Positions 1 through 8,830 are shown, numbered from the stretch's first letter. The stretch: 10,459 bases of DNA from Coprinopsis marcescibilis (GCA_004369085.1 ML210636.1:1-10459), one strand, 5' to 3'. The notes: generated by a model not told the origin, from the letters alone. Translations and numbers: made by a program.

Positions 1-417
1 TTTTGGGACAATACAAGCTTTTTGTGTTGTGCAATGTAGGTTACAATTCTGGGGGGATGGAGGGGACTGCGGCTCAGGGGCTTGTGATCCGCTCTGATCT
101 TGGCGTGGATTTACAACTAAATGGGTTCCTGGGTGCATTTCTTGAGCTGTATGGTCCCCAAACCTCATTCCAAGCACATAAAAGCTTTTAAAAAACATGA
201 AAAATTCATCTCCATTATTATGTGCTGGAAAGCTACCGTATAACACACTCTAGAGTCTCAAAAACGGGGTGAGACACATCCTTTTTCAAGATTTTGACCG
301 ATTTCCTAAGGATCACCGATCCGGCCGCCAAATCACATGACACAGAGTTAGCAGGGGTTGGTCACCCCCACAGTAAGCTGCGTGTTGACAACCGAACGGG
401 AATGACGCACTATGAGT
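1..417. other. No recognisable gene; open frame at the left edge
   Basis: A frame open from the window edge ends at a TAA at 189-191 on the plus strand (about 62 codons, no ATG until codon 19). I recognise no domain in it, and it may be the tail of a gene or element lying to the left. The rest is AT-richer than the following DNA, with short A and T runs around 188-220. I see no intron, promoter or terminal repeat that I can defend. Confidence 0.3.
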
Positions 418-440
418 GTATTCAAGCGGAGAACAAATGC

Positions 441-457
441 GTCCGATATTCTCGGAC
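441..457. repeat. Short inverted repeat (hairpin), copy A
   Basis: GTCCGA and TCGGAC form perfect 6-bp arms around a 5-base centre. The same core, TCCGATATTCTCGGA, recurs at 5464-5478 near the left end of copy B. It marks where similarity between the copies begins; no function is implied. Confidence 0.7.
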
Positions 458-595
458 GAATGTTTCGGTTAGACGCTGACCATTGCGTCGTTGGCTTGAA
501 AGTCAAAACCAGATACCAACACAAGACTCACATCCCAACAGTGAGCAAACCTCGCAACGGCGGACACACGACGCGCGTTCATCTTTGCTGCAACC

Positions 596-608
596 ACCAA
601 TTATTGGT
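596..608. promoter_or_regulatory. Palindromic double CCAAT box, copy A
   Basis: ACCAATTATTGGT is two CCAAT boxes in inverted orientation around one central base, lying about 75 bases upstream of the VEEWE motif of the COG3 relic. The copy B site is ACCAATCATTGGT, at the same relative place. CCAAT boxes bind the HAP/NF-Y complex in fungi. Survival of both arms in the two decayed copies supports a real promoter element in the parent gene, but the nearness to coding sequence leaves open that it lies in the 5' UTR or first exon. Confidence 0.45.
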
Positions 609-629
609 TCTCGTCAACGTCCTTCTGCC

Positions 630-1410
630 CTCAAATCCCAACATCCCTTTGGGTACATCGATTCCCTTGGGGGTCGAGGAATGGGAACAAATTTACCTCG
701 TACAGATCTGACTGCTATAAACATGGAGTGCGCAGCAGGTGAATCCGCGTTAAATTGGCCGAAATCCGCTTCTAATGTCGCGTTTAGTTCGTCGCGGATG
801 GGGACAGCGACGACGACGACGAACCGAAATCAGCGATGGCACCTACCTTTAACTAGCTATCAACGTCATCCAACACGTATCCAGTGCATACTGGGGCTCT
901 TTCTCTTCACACGCGCCAACCCGCGCATATCACCCAGCAGCTATGCTGCATGCAACTGTCGTTTCGGGTTGGGAGATGTTTGGTAGCCATCGTAGGCGAC
1001 GCGTTCGTCCTGATCGACAGGCCTGTCGCACACAGCCAAGAGTCATTGCATGGCGAATGAACTCTTTCTAAATTCGATTCTGATCCACAAGGCACGCCTC
1101 TTCTGGGAGAACTCGAACAACGTGCTCGATCCTACCCAGGCGGACCATCCTCCCTTTTGGCAGAATGCCATGCAGCTTATTCCAGCTCCGGGAAAGCGTT
1201 GTTATTGCAAGAGATCAGGGGATTAGACGCTACAAGGGGTGAATTTGTCGAGCTGGTATGTGATATCAGCTTCCCCATTCTGATCTTCGTTAATTGTATG
1301 GAAAAGCCAGGACCGGGTGCAGCTACCTCAAGCAGCTCTGTATCGACAAATTCAACCTCTATCGCGAATTCGTCAGCAACGCAGAGGACCAGCTATAGTA
1401 AGCCAGCCAA
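630..1410 (+). pseudogene. COG3: COG3 (conserved oligomeric Golgi subunit 3) relic, copy A
   Basis: COG3 is a subunit of the tethering complex that directs retrograde vesicle traffic at the Golgi. The relic starts with an N-terminal VEEWE motif at 673-687, followed after frame changes by a Ser/Thr-rich linker. Next is LIDRPVAHSQE at about 1010-1043, a very conserved COG3 block. It then jumps to LLGELEQRARSYP (from about 1105) and LLAECHAAY, up to a GTATGT donor at 1256. That intron ends at AG 1305-1306 (51 nt), followed by an exon reading GCSYLKQLC and FNLYREF, up to a GTAAGC donor at 1398. Exon 1307-1397 starts one base short of the expected frame. The Sec34 core between HSQE and LLGEL is deleted and the C-terminal half is absent. 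Stops and frameshifts rule out a working COG3. The identification rests on recall of fungal and human COG3, not on a search. Confidence 0.8.
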
Positions 1411-2106
1411 ACCATGGCTGTGGTCACCCGCTCACTGACAGATACTCTGTCCACAGTGCGCGACGACGCCTCAAACAGGCTTATTCGTAGCAATGGATGA
1501 CTTTGCGGACTATTCAGGTCCCCGTAAAATCGCATCCCTTGCAATGGTGGCTTTTGATATACTTACCTTGGAACGTGCAGAGACCCTGGCCCTGGGCGAT
1601 TAAACTCTGTATGCTCTCCCGAAGAATCTGAGGCAGCCGGATTGGTTATATCGTCGTCCTTACCGGCGGCGTCCCGAGAAACGTATTCACACAATAAACT
1701 TGGCCGCGTCCTGGGTCTACTGACTCCTGAGTGGGTGCCTGGAGGGCAGTGTAGGCTCCATCAGAGCTAGAATAGGGAGTTCGCGGTGAAGGAACTCGTT
1801 GAAGGCGGAGGATGGATTTTGGATGGTGGTAAGTCCCAAGTCGTTCTACTGGTCAGTTCATATTCCTCAGCATCTGCATAGACATAAGTACGACCGATCT
1901 TACCTCAAGCCAGATTCCTTCATCCTCACGCGTATAAAGCTACTTCTGGGTTCAATATGTTGTCCACGGCGGCCCATTGGACAACCAACATCTTCCGTTA
2001 TGACGCGCACTAATTAAAATGTACATTAAATCAAGGAAGTAACTCTGTAGTAGGAAGTCGTGGCACAATATCAAACCCCATGAAACCCCACCACCAACGA
2101 TAACGC
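1411..2106. other. Unassigned, no gene seen
   Basis: Beyond copy A the intron could close at a CCACAG acceptor (ending 1456, with a CTGAC branch-like site), but the sequence after it does not read as the next COG3 exon. The remaining open frames are short, with no coding signature or domain that I recognise on either strand. Confidence 0.4.
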
Positions 2107-2690
2107 TCACGGGAGCGCCTCCTTCAGCACCGGTATGACTTCCCCGACGAGCTGGGAAGTGGTCAGGTGGGCCAGATATGCCAGCAATGGCGCGAGCTGA
2201 GGTCGGGCTTCGGTGGATCCAGCTTTGCCATATCGACAACTTCTTAGCTAGCCAGCAGAGCTTCGCAGTGACGGCCGACGTACGTTTTCGAGGCAAAGCG
2301 AAAACAAAGCGAGGGATAGAATCGCTTCCAAATCGACGGCGTGACCTTCTTTATCGCTGTCGGTACTGATTATCTGGTAGATTTTGGTCCCTTCCTCACG
2401 GATCGAGAGCGCCGAAGAGCGTTGTCCAGACATTTGGCGAAGGTGTCGTATGTTCGTGCCACCTCCCTTGAGCTAGCTCTACCGAGAAAAGCTGCAAGTA
2501 ATCTCAATGATCAGATAAATCAACGACGAAAGGACAGACGAAACTCTTACCACAATACGCTTTTGATACATACGATGCTGGCCGTCATTCCCGTCCAAGC
2601 AGTCACCTCGAGAAAGGTTCCCTGTTGTAACAGCAGGATCTCGCGCAAGAGTTGTACGTGGGATCTTGCAACCAACTAGACTGTATTGTC
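2107..2690 (-). pseudogene. Unidentified minus-strand gene relic
   Basis: Read on the minus strand, a frame containing LLREILLLQQGTFLEVTAW leads to a GTAAGA donor at 2550. A 59-nt intron ends at TTGCAG (2492). Then come segments in shifting frames: EVARTYDTFAKCLDNALRRS, then GTKIYQIISTDSDKEGHAVD, and later LDPPKPDL. The last is LAYLAHLTTSQLVGEVIPVL, which leads within a few codons to a TGA at 2107-2109. These segments look helical and protein-like, and together suggest an old C-terminal region cut by at least two frameshifts. I cannot name the family. The first segment might instead be the tail of the NACHT relic upstream of it on this strand, but the later ones do not resemble NLR sequence. 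Confidence 0.35.
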
Positions 2691-2829
2691 GAGTCTGTGG
2701 CTTGCCAAAAATGACATACACACTAAAGACGCTGCGGCGTGGTCCCTTGGTGCAAAGCCAGGATATCTGGAGACAAGGGCAAACCGTGCGATGCACAGTC
2801 GCCCTGCGTGTACCCAGAACCCAGGTGCC

Positions 2830-3600
2830 GGACCATTCATGGACCCCGAATTTTGTTTGACGGCCGACAGTGCGAGTTGCGAGAGCTTTGGGTGACGTTC
2901 ATCGAAGACGGATTGATATGGCGAGGGTGAATGAGTGGTACAAGTTTTTCGCAGAGAGACGGATTGGTTGTCGAGGGTTGTAGGGAGGGAGGGAGTAGTG
3001 CTGGAGGAGATGCTGTATGCTGAAAATTTTGTCCATGTTGTCTATGGTAATCGGATCCAGGCCATACTTAGATGCCAAACCGCTAGCCAATAAAGGCTGC
3101 GTCCGTGTTAACGATGGCACCCATGATGACGTTGTATCTGACCATTAATCAAAGGTCTGTTCGGAAGGATGTGCAGGAAGGCTTGGCCCTGGGGCGACTG
3201 AGCACCTTGCAGTACACGATGTCGGGGGGAGTTCTGTGAATGTATTAACGGAAGCGTCGAAGTGGTCGAGGGCCGTTGCCGCCCAGGGGAAAGTGCTCTC
3301 TGTTCTGGCTATGAAATCCTGCAGCAGTTCTGGAGGAAGTCACTTTTCGTACGGCAGGCTCGTCAATCTGGAGTTGATGTACAGCTTGAGGTCGACGTAA
3401 ATAGTTTCTTCAGTGAGGGAACGGTAGAGACGCGTGATGTGACATTGGTTCTCCAGGTACTGCGTTATCCGTGGTTCTGGTCGGGCGGTGAAGATGATGC
3501 GAGGGCGGCACTAGAGTTGTGTGATCAACTCGCGAAAAAGGCTTCTGGATCACGGTGTGTGTTTATGCATCCGGAGCGTCCACCAAGCAGCCAAGAGTCA
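2830..3600 (-). pseudogene. Decayed NACHT/STAND (NLR-like) NTPase relic
   Basis: In minus-strand order, a VDAPDA at about 3567-3583 sits where the Walker B motif (usually DALDEC) of fungal NACHT proteins belongs. About 33 codons on, RIIFTARPEPRI (3468-3501) matches the TSRPEP strand of NACHT domains. It is followed by LYRSLTEETIYVDLKLYI and, after an in-frame TAA, by LPPELLQDF and FPWAATALDHF, which resemble the usual GLFIWAATA helix. Next, MGAIVNT at 3104-3124 and, after a one-base frame change, GLASKYGLDPITIDNM and PYNPRQPIRL match the winged-helix-like segment of mushroom NLRs. These proteins are cytosolic ATP/GTP switches thought to act in non-self recognition. I could not find the Walker A part in 3600-4200. 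Several stops and frame changes make it a relic. Confidence 0.72.
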
Positions 3601-4157
3601 AAGAAGCACGTGTGAGACAGAGTTGTTTCGGGACCCGGATAGGCGCATGGCGGGCATGAAGCATCCTAATTCTCCTCTCGTCTACAACATTGAGAAGATG
3701 CTAAAGTATGTCCAGATGTCGTGCACCGGTACGCAATGATTTAGGAATCGGGTGCCAAGGGTTTGCCAAAGTGAGTCCCCTATCCTACGCGCCTTCGCAA
3801 TCTCACTCTGACACTTGAAGCAGCTTCCAGGGCTCGGTCTCAGTCAAATATTCGTTGAATGGGACGATTTACGCTCACCTGTGACACACAACCGGCACCA
3901 AATCCACAACTGCTGGAAGCTAGCGATTTTGACGAGTGGAATACCCTGGTTCCTGCTCCAAGGTTTCGGCCCCTGGAGCAACGCTTAGAGGAGAGGGAGG
4001 GGGTGGTTTGAGGACTTCCAACGGCACCTGTGAGACTGTGCTGGTCAGTATCCGAAGGTCCAAAGTGACACGATCTAGTCTGCAATTTGCTCGCCATGAA
4101 CGTCCAAGGTGAGCATGCACCATAGAATGGATTAAGGTCCCTTTGTGTCATCTCTGG
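3601..4157. other. No gene seen; expected site of a lost NLR Walker A region
   Basis: If the NACHT relic at 2830-3600 were complete, its P-loop would lie about 250-350 bases further along the minus strand. I read both strands here and found no GxxGxGKS-like string and no convincing coding frame. There is a purine-rich patch near 3988-4010. Confidence 0.4.
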
Positions 4158-4824
4158 TCATTGTGGCTTCTTGGAGACCACGAAACGACGACACGGGCGA
4201 GCCTTTCCGAACGAAATAGGGCAGCGTCTGGCGTCGCTGATAAAGGAACAGTAACCTTGAGGTGCGTCAATTGCTATATTGCTATCTGTATTCGATTGCC
4301 CGGATTTGAAAAGGGAGAGTCGTCGGCGGCTTGGAAAATTGTCGTTCGATGGTCTAGTAGAGATGGGTGCGATGGGTGCGATAGCTGAGCCTGCTATACG
4401 AACACCGAGTCTGCGAACTCGTTCGAAGCGATAAAAAAAAAGCTGCGTGGTGGGGGTACACAAATGTTCGCAGAGGATGAGCTCGAGGTGCATTACGAAG
4501 ACAGCCAGCCTTGAGTTGGCGGACGACAAGAGCATGATGGAGAGGGGCAAAGCTTTCAAGGTGCACACTGGCAATGTATGGGGGGTCTGGGCGGTTGGTT
4601 GATGACAAGGCATTTAAAATGGTAGGCTCGATGACATGCTGCAGGGTTGAAGATGTGGGATTTACACGCAGTGAGCTTGATGTCGCGAGGCCGCAAGGTG
4701 TGTTGATGCTGTTCGCGCATGTGTCATTTAGGGATGGTTTAGGAGGAGGTTCTTCCTCGCACCTCTCGATAATCTCTTGCTCTGGTGCGTTTGGTATGTG
4801 CTCGACAACCGAACTGGGAGTCAT
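4158..4824 (-). other. Overlapping long open frames, unassigned
   Basis: Two minus-strand frames stay open for about 150 codons each (4158-4613 and 4354-4824). Codons of the first between about 4450 and 4590 end mostly in C or G, as fungal genes often do, and this part reads leucine-rich, including LPLSIMLLSSANSRLAVFVM. I recognise neither product. A run of nine A at 4433-4441 (TTT codons on the minus strand) and a 9-base tandem repeat at 4362-4379 argue for slippage-prone, non-selected DNA. This may be an exon of a decayed gene or chance. Confidence 0.2.
4362..4379. repeat. 9-bp tandem repeat, two copies
   Basis: GATGGGTGC occurs twice in direct succession, followed by a partial third unit (GAT). 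It is a minor low-complexity repeat. Confidence 0.8.
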
Positions 4825-5436
4825 TAAAGAGCTGGTGAGCGCACCAAAGCTCGAGTCGTATGCCGGGGCAGCTATGTTCGTTTGGAAGGCTCTCCACCAG
4901 CTCTTTGTTCCCTGACTTCATAAGCAATGTCGTGGCCGCGAGGTCTCCATGCGAGACTGCAGATCGAGATGGCACTGCTTGACAGATTAACGAAACTCAC
5001 TTGGAACAAGCCAGACGACGTCAAAGTTTTCTTCTTCTGAAATGACCGTGTGCCCCGAGTTACAATGATCTGGCTGCAGCCAAGGAAGGGTTGGTGACAT
5101 ATCGCCGGCTCGTGCTGGTGGCAGAGAATCGCAACTCGATCTCAGACCATGTAGCCAGTTCGCTAAACACGACATATGCGGAGCATCGGCTCAGCACTGG
5201 GGTTCAAGTCATCGAGAAGTCGACGAGGAAGATAGGGAGACTATGAGGGCGACGGGAGACTGGGCTGTTGGGAAGACCATCCGTCGTCGTATAAGCACTG
5301 GTTGAATGTCCTGCTGGACGACGAATCCATGATGAGCTGTGCTTGGATGATGCCAATTAAAGTATCGATTCCAAGAGTGAGTGCCAGTGAAAGTGAAATG
5401 CCAAATGTGTCTCCTTAAGGAAGGCAATAGCGAGGC
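4825..5436. other. Unassigned; possible minus-strand intron
   Basis: On the minus strand, a GTGAGT...AAGCAG pair at about 4975-5006 could be a very short intron after a segment reading SEEENFDVVWLV. A phosphotransferase (APH) fold was considered but its key residues are not in place. Nothing else here is supportable. Confidence 0.2.
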
Positions 5437-5463
5437 GCCGCATTTAAGCGGAGATCAAGTACC

Positions 5464-5478
5464 TCCGATATTCTCGGA
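5464..5478. repeat. Short inverted repeat (hairpin), copy B
   Basis: TCCGATATTCTCGGA has 5-bp arms around a 5-base centre. It is the same core as at 441-457, where the arms are 6 bp. Confidence 0.65.
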
Positions 5479-5519
5479 CAACATTTTGGCTCACTCGTCC
5501 TTGACCACCCGCACAAATG

Positions 5520-6060
5520 AGTTGGATTCTCGCTAGCAGCTCGAGGTGGACATGTACAGCCATCTCACGACTTGACACCCACAAACTACAAACCGTCTTC
5601 GTCACCTTTTCCTACGCCTGATTGAACATTACGAGTGGGCATGAATAGGAGAGATGCGGGACATGGCGGGAGGTGGAGGAGGATTTGGTCCGGTGTGGGT
5701 GAGGTCGTTGAGGTCATTCGTATTTGTGCCATTGGCCCGCAAGGAGGACTTGACGTCAAAGTCGAATAGTCAGAAAGCAGACGAGCCAGGACAAGACCCA
5801 CATCCCAATCGACCAGCCAATTCAACAACCCCTCCGCCCTCCTCATGACTCATAATTCGTACACCCCAACGCAGTCTTAGCCTTACTCTCATGTATCGCT
5901 CCTGGATTAGCACAATGCAAAACTGTCCCTTCTACTCCATCCGCATACCAGCCCTGCCTGACACCACCATGGCCTACCACCGTACCACCAGCCCCGCCGC
6001 CGCATGCTCAAACCAGGTCTTACTCACCAAACAAAACGCAGGGTGAAAGCACATGATTGT
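5520..6060. other. Insert-like segment present only in copy B
   Basis: This stretch interrupts the A/B alignment. A short block is similar to a second block further right: GCAGACGAG...CACATCCCAA at about 5778-5806 and again at about 6073-6101. Both resemble the single block in A near 505-540, so a local duplication may have helped make the insert. A proline- and serine-ending frame (5654-5848, plus) and glycine-rich minus-strand frames are open but unrecognised. I see no terminal inverted repeats or target-site duplication. Confidence 0.4.
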
Positions 6061-6251
6061 TCACCTGAAATTCGCAGACGAGCGAGACCAGCACATCCCA
6101 ACCAATGAGTTAACACAACAAGATCACGCGCATAGAATCCGGATACCCATATTCTGCTCAGTGCACTTCTCGCTAGTCCCACCATCAACACGCGACCAAC
6201 CCTCTCACAACGGCGGACAGCACACAGCACGCGTTCGTTTATCCTGCAGCC

Positions 6252-6264
6252 ACCAATCATTGGT
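6252..6264. promoter_or_regulatory. Palindromic double CCAAT box, copy B
   Basis: ACCAATCATTGGT, the counterpart of the site at 596-608, lies about 80 bases before the VEEWE motif at 6333. Only the central base differs between copies. Confidence 0.45.
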
Positions 6265-6289
6265 TCTAGCTCACGCCCTTCTGCTCGTA

Positions 6290-8830
6290 AATGCCAACAA
6301 CCCTTGGGTGCATCTATTCTATTCCCTTGGGGGTCGAGGAATGGGAAACGAATGTTCCTCGTACAGACCTGTAGGCCTGACTGCCATCAACATGGTGCAC
6401 GTACCAGGTCGGTCTCCGTTCAATTGCGCGAAAGCCGCTTCTAATGTCGCATCTAGTTCGTCGTGGATAGGGACAGCGACGACTATGAACTATACTCCGC
6501 GGTGAAACCTACTATATATTCAACCCGGCCTTCAACGCCATCCAACATGCTTCCAGTGCGTACTGGGACTCGTGTTCTGCACCAATGCCAACCCGCGCAT
6601 ATCACCCAGCAGCTATGCCACATGCGACTGGTTCGCACACAGCAAGGGGTCATTTCAGGGGCTGGTTGCGTAGCATCGCGTTGGGGAATGTCGATGACCT
6701 GCTGAAATGGATGTGATGCTGGAGAATTGCCAGAGTGTGGAGGAGGAGGGAAGAGCGTTTGCTCGAGGAAAAGGTATGCCTGAGTCGCGTTATCTAGAGA
6801 GGAGGAATTGACACGTGTGCTCAGGATAAGCTGATCGACCCAACAGACAACATCGCATCTGGGGTACTTTCAGCAACTCGATTTTGCGTCGAGGATGTAG
6901 AACCATTCCGGAGAGCAGCTCATTTACCAGGGAGACTTCTTGTACATGTTTGCATCGAGAAGGTTAGCGCATTCCATTTGACGACGTTTCAGGAGCTAAT
7001 GCATACATTCTTTAGCGACATTTCAAGGAAGCCGAGGTGTATCTTCTGCGTTTTCAACAACACATGACAAGAGCCATGACCTTGATAAAGATGAACTTTT
7101 TAGGGTCCTTGAGAGCGTCGTCTTCTGATATGTCCAAACGTCTCTGAGAGGGTACGCCAATATACACCGCCGTTCATTAGGTTCTCAAATCTCATTCGCA
7201 TTCTTAGGACGTGTCACAAACGGCTCAAAGGCACCTTTCGTGCACTCGATTCCGATCCGTCTCAAACAAAGTCGCGCCCCTGCTGGGAGAACTCGAACGA
7301 CGTGCTCGATCGTACCCAGACGAACTATCCTCCCTTTTGGCAGAATCCCATGCACCTTATTTCGGCTCCCGGAAAGCGTTGTTATTGCTCAAGACCTTGG
7401 AAGAGATCAAGGGATTAGACCCTACAATGAGTGAATTGGTCGACCTGGTATGTGATATCAGTTTCCCCATTCCGTCTCTCGTTGATTGTATGAAAGACCA
7501 GGGCCGGGTGAGGCTACCCCAAGCAGCTCTGCACCGACGAATTCAACCTCTATCTCGAATTCTTCGGCACCATAGAGGACCAGCTATAGTAGTAAGCCAG
7601 CTCGATCGAAACTATACGAGTTCTGACCTTTCCTCTCAGTCAATACCTGGACACGCCTGCGACCTTTTGTATGACGATCTTAAGGCCCCGAATCTTGCGC
7701 GAACCACGGGTAACGGCAGTTTGCAAAGTCTGCACCGTCCTTCAAGAGCGTTGATGGTCCTCGCTGCGCCAATTTCCTCCACCTCAGCAAGCAGCACCCT
7801 GTTTTCAGTGGGAGACCGGATGGATTCGGGATCCTTGCGAAAGATGGCTTGACCCTTCTGTCAGCCCGCCATCTTCGAAGACATTGCTCAAGAGGCTGCC
7901 CTTTTCTGCCGTCAAGTGCTTTTCTCGGCCCGCGATATGATCAAAGCCCGACCACCACCTAGCACACAGCTAGACCGCGATCTGTTCCTCGTCAGCCATC
8001 TGTTGATTCTGGAAGATGTGGCGAAGAACCTAGAGGGCGAATCTATAACTCAAGGATCGTATGGTCAGAAAGATGCGTTCGCAGAGGGATGAGAGCATTA
8101 GAGGTGCCAAACACGTAAGTCATTCACATACTCATACTTGGGCGTTTTGTACTTGGAAGTGACTGACCATTGGCTTGGATACGTAGGGAATCGAGCAGGG
8201 TCTTCGACGAGCCTGTGAAGAGGTCATTGCAAGCAGCGTCAGCACCACCCGCAACCCCATCGACCAATGGGTGACTCTGAGACTGCAAACATTCAGCAGC
8301 TCTGACTCGAACGCCACTGCCAACATCACATTCAATTTTCAAACCCCTCCTCTCCTCTCCACTGCGCTGCGAACTGGTGTTCCAGCCACTTCCAGCGCCA
8401 TCGATGTAGCAATGCTGAGCACTACAACACACGTTGCGGCACTGTACGCGGAATTCAGGGTCGCGATCGAGCGTGACCTGCGAGCGAATGTTGCGCAGAT
8501 CAAGCAGTACCTCGGGGACGCAGATCCGGAGCTACAGGCAGCTATGTCGCCTTTCTCGCGTACTGGAGAACAATACGGTGTAGCCCCTCAGTACGGTCTT
8601 ACTGCCAAGATCCTGATTGACCATATTCAGGAATGGACGCTGGAATCGTTTCAGAACTTTGTGGACCAGGTTCGGGAGGCGTTGTTGGGCGGAGCGCAGG
8701 ATGGCGAGGGGAGAGACTTGGTACAGGAGATTGGATCGAGTCAGGGTTGGTCAGGGATGCTGCCAGCAAAGTTTGGGACGCTCCTTGTGATCTCACTGGA
8801 CCCAGATATAGTAGGGTTGTGCCTTGAATC
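6290..8830 (+). pseudogene. COG3: COG3 (conserved oligomeric Golgi subunit 3), decayed long copy B
   Basis: N-terminal VEEWE is at 6333. A Ser/Thr/Pro linker reads RPSTPSNMLPVRTGT near 6522-6566, with PRISPSSYAT after a frame change. The conserved LIDRxVAHSQE block is mostly deleted after DWFA (6630). Next come DVMLENCQSVEEEGR (about 6707-6751), an intron (6774-6824), DKLID, YFQQLDFASRM and QLIYQGDFLYM in shifting frames, an intron (6963-7015) and RHFKEAEVYLLRFQQ. A two-base CT loss makes a TGA at 7145 where RLSE is expected. After intron 7152-7207, exon 7208-7447 reads VSQTAQ to ELVDL unbroken. Intron 7448-7496 and an exon with a TGA at 7509 (normally Cys) follow, then intron 7589-7639, QYLD and, with small indels, CDLLYDDL and RPRILREPR. 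A large gap lies near 7760-7860, then PAIFEDIAQEA to about 8092, with a further deletion. Intron 8115-8186 leads to the C-terminal exon from GIEQGLRRACEEV. Order and intron phases fit one COG3 gene of about 800 codons. It cannot encode a full subunit. Confidence 0.85.

Larger units (their letters stand above)
418..1410 (+). repeat. Segmental duplication, copy A (COG3 5' region)
   Basis: This stretch is homologous, in the same orientation, to pieces of 5437-7600. Matching landmarks are the hairpin at 441-457 (mate at 5464-5478), the CGGCGGACA block near 559 (mate near 6213), the CCAAT palindrome at 596-608 (mate 6252-6264), the block TTGGGGGTCGAGGAATGGGA near 668 (mate near 6328), the AACCCGCGCATATCACCCAG block near 918 (mate near 6590), and the exon blocks of 1090-1397 (mates 7265-7588). 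Similarity fades inside the intron that starts at 1398. Copy A is far shorter than B because it lacks B's 5520-6060 and about 6650-7245. Confidence 0.85.
5437..7600 (+). repeat. Segmental duplication, copy B (part homologous to copy A)
   Basis: The left edge aligns with copy A: AAGCGGAGATCAA at 5443-5455 matches AAGCGGAGAACAA at 424-436, followed by the shared hairpin core. After about 5520, B carries roughly 550 bases absent from A, then homology resumes around 6063. B also keeps about 6650-7245, which A has lost. Past about 7600 there is no counterpart in A within the window, so B continues alone to about 8830. Confidence 0.8.

Noticed and set aside
483..986. A 167-codon plus-strand frame taken as an intact protein.
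   Set aside because: It mixes promoter DNA (CCAAT palindrome) with shifted COG3 N-terminal coding sequence; the alignment with copy B shows that the frame is not conserved.
2341..2679. A 112-codon plus-strand frame.
   Set aside because: It lies antisense to the minus-strand relic, which has an intron and more protein-like segments; the plus frame shows no domain.
3262..3615. A 117-codon plus-strand frame.
   Set aside because: It is the antisense of the NACHT relic; the minus strand carries the family motifs.
4920..5175. Minus-strand segment resembling an aminoglycoside-phosphotransferase (APH) fold: PDH...SEEENFDVVWLV followed by a possible short intron.
   Set aside because: The HxDxxxxN catalytic loop and the IDW metal-binding motif are not present in any frame, and the putative intron would be only about 30 nt, too short for this genome.
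7211..7852. A 213-codon plus-strand frame taken as one intact gene.
   Set aside because: It reads through three introns' worth of COG3 sequence; only 7208-7447 is a true exon frame and the rest is out-of-frame relic sequence.
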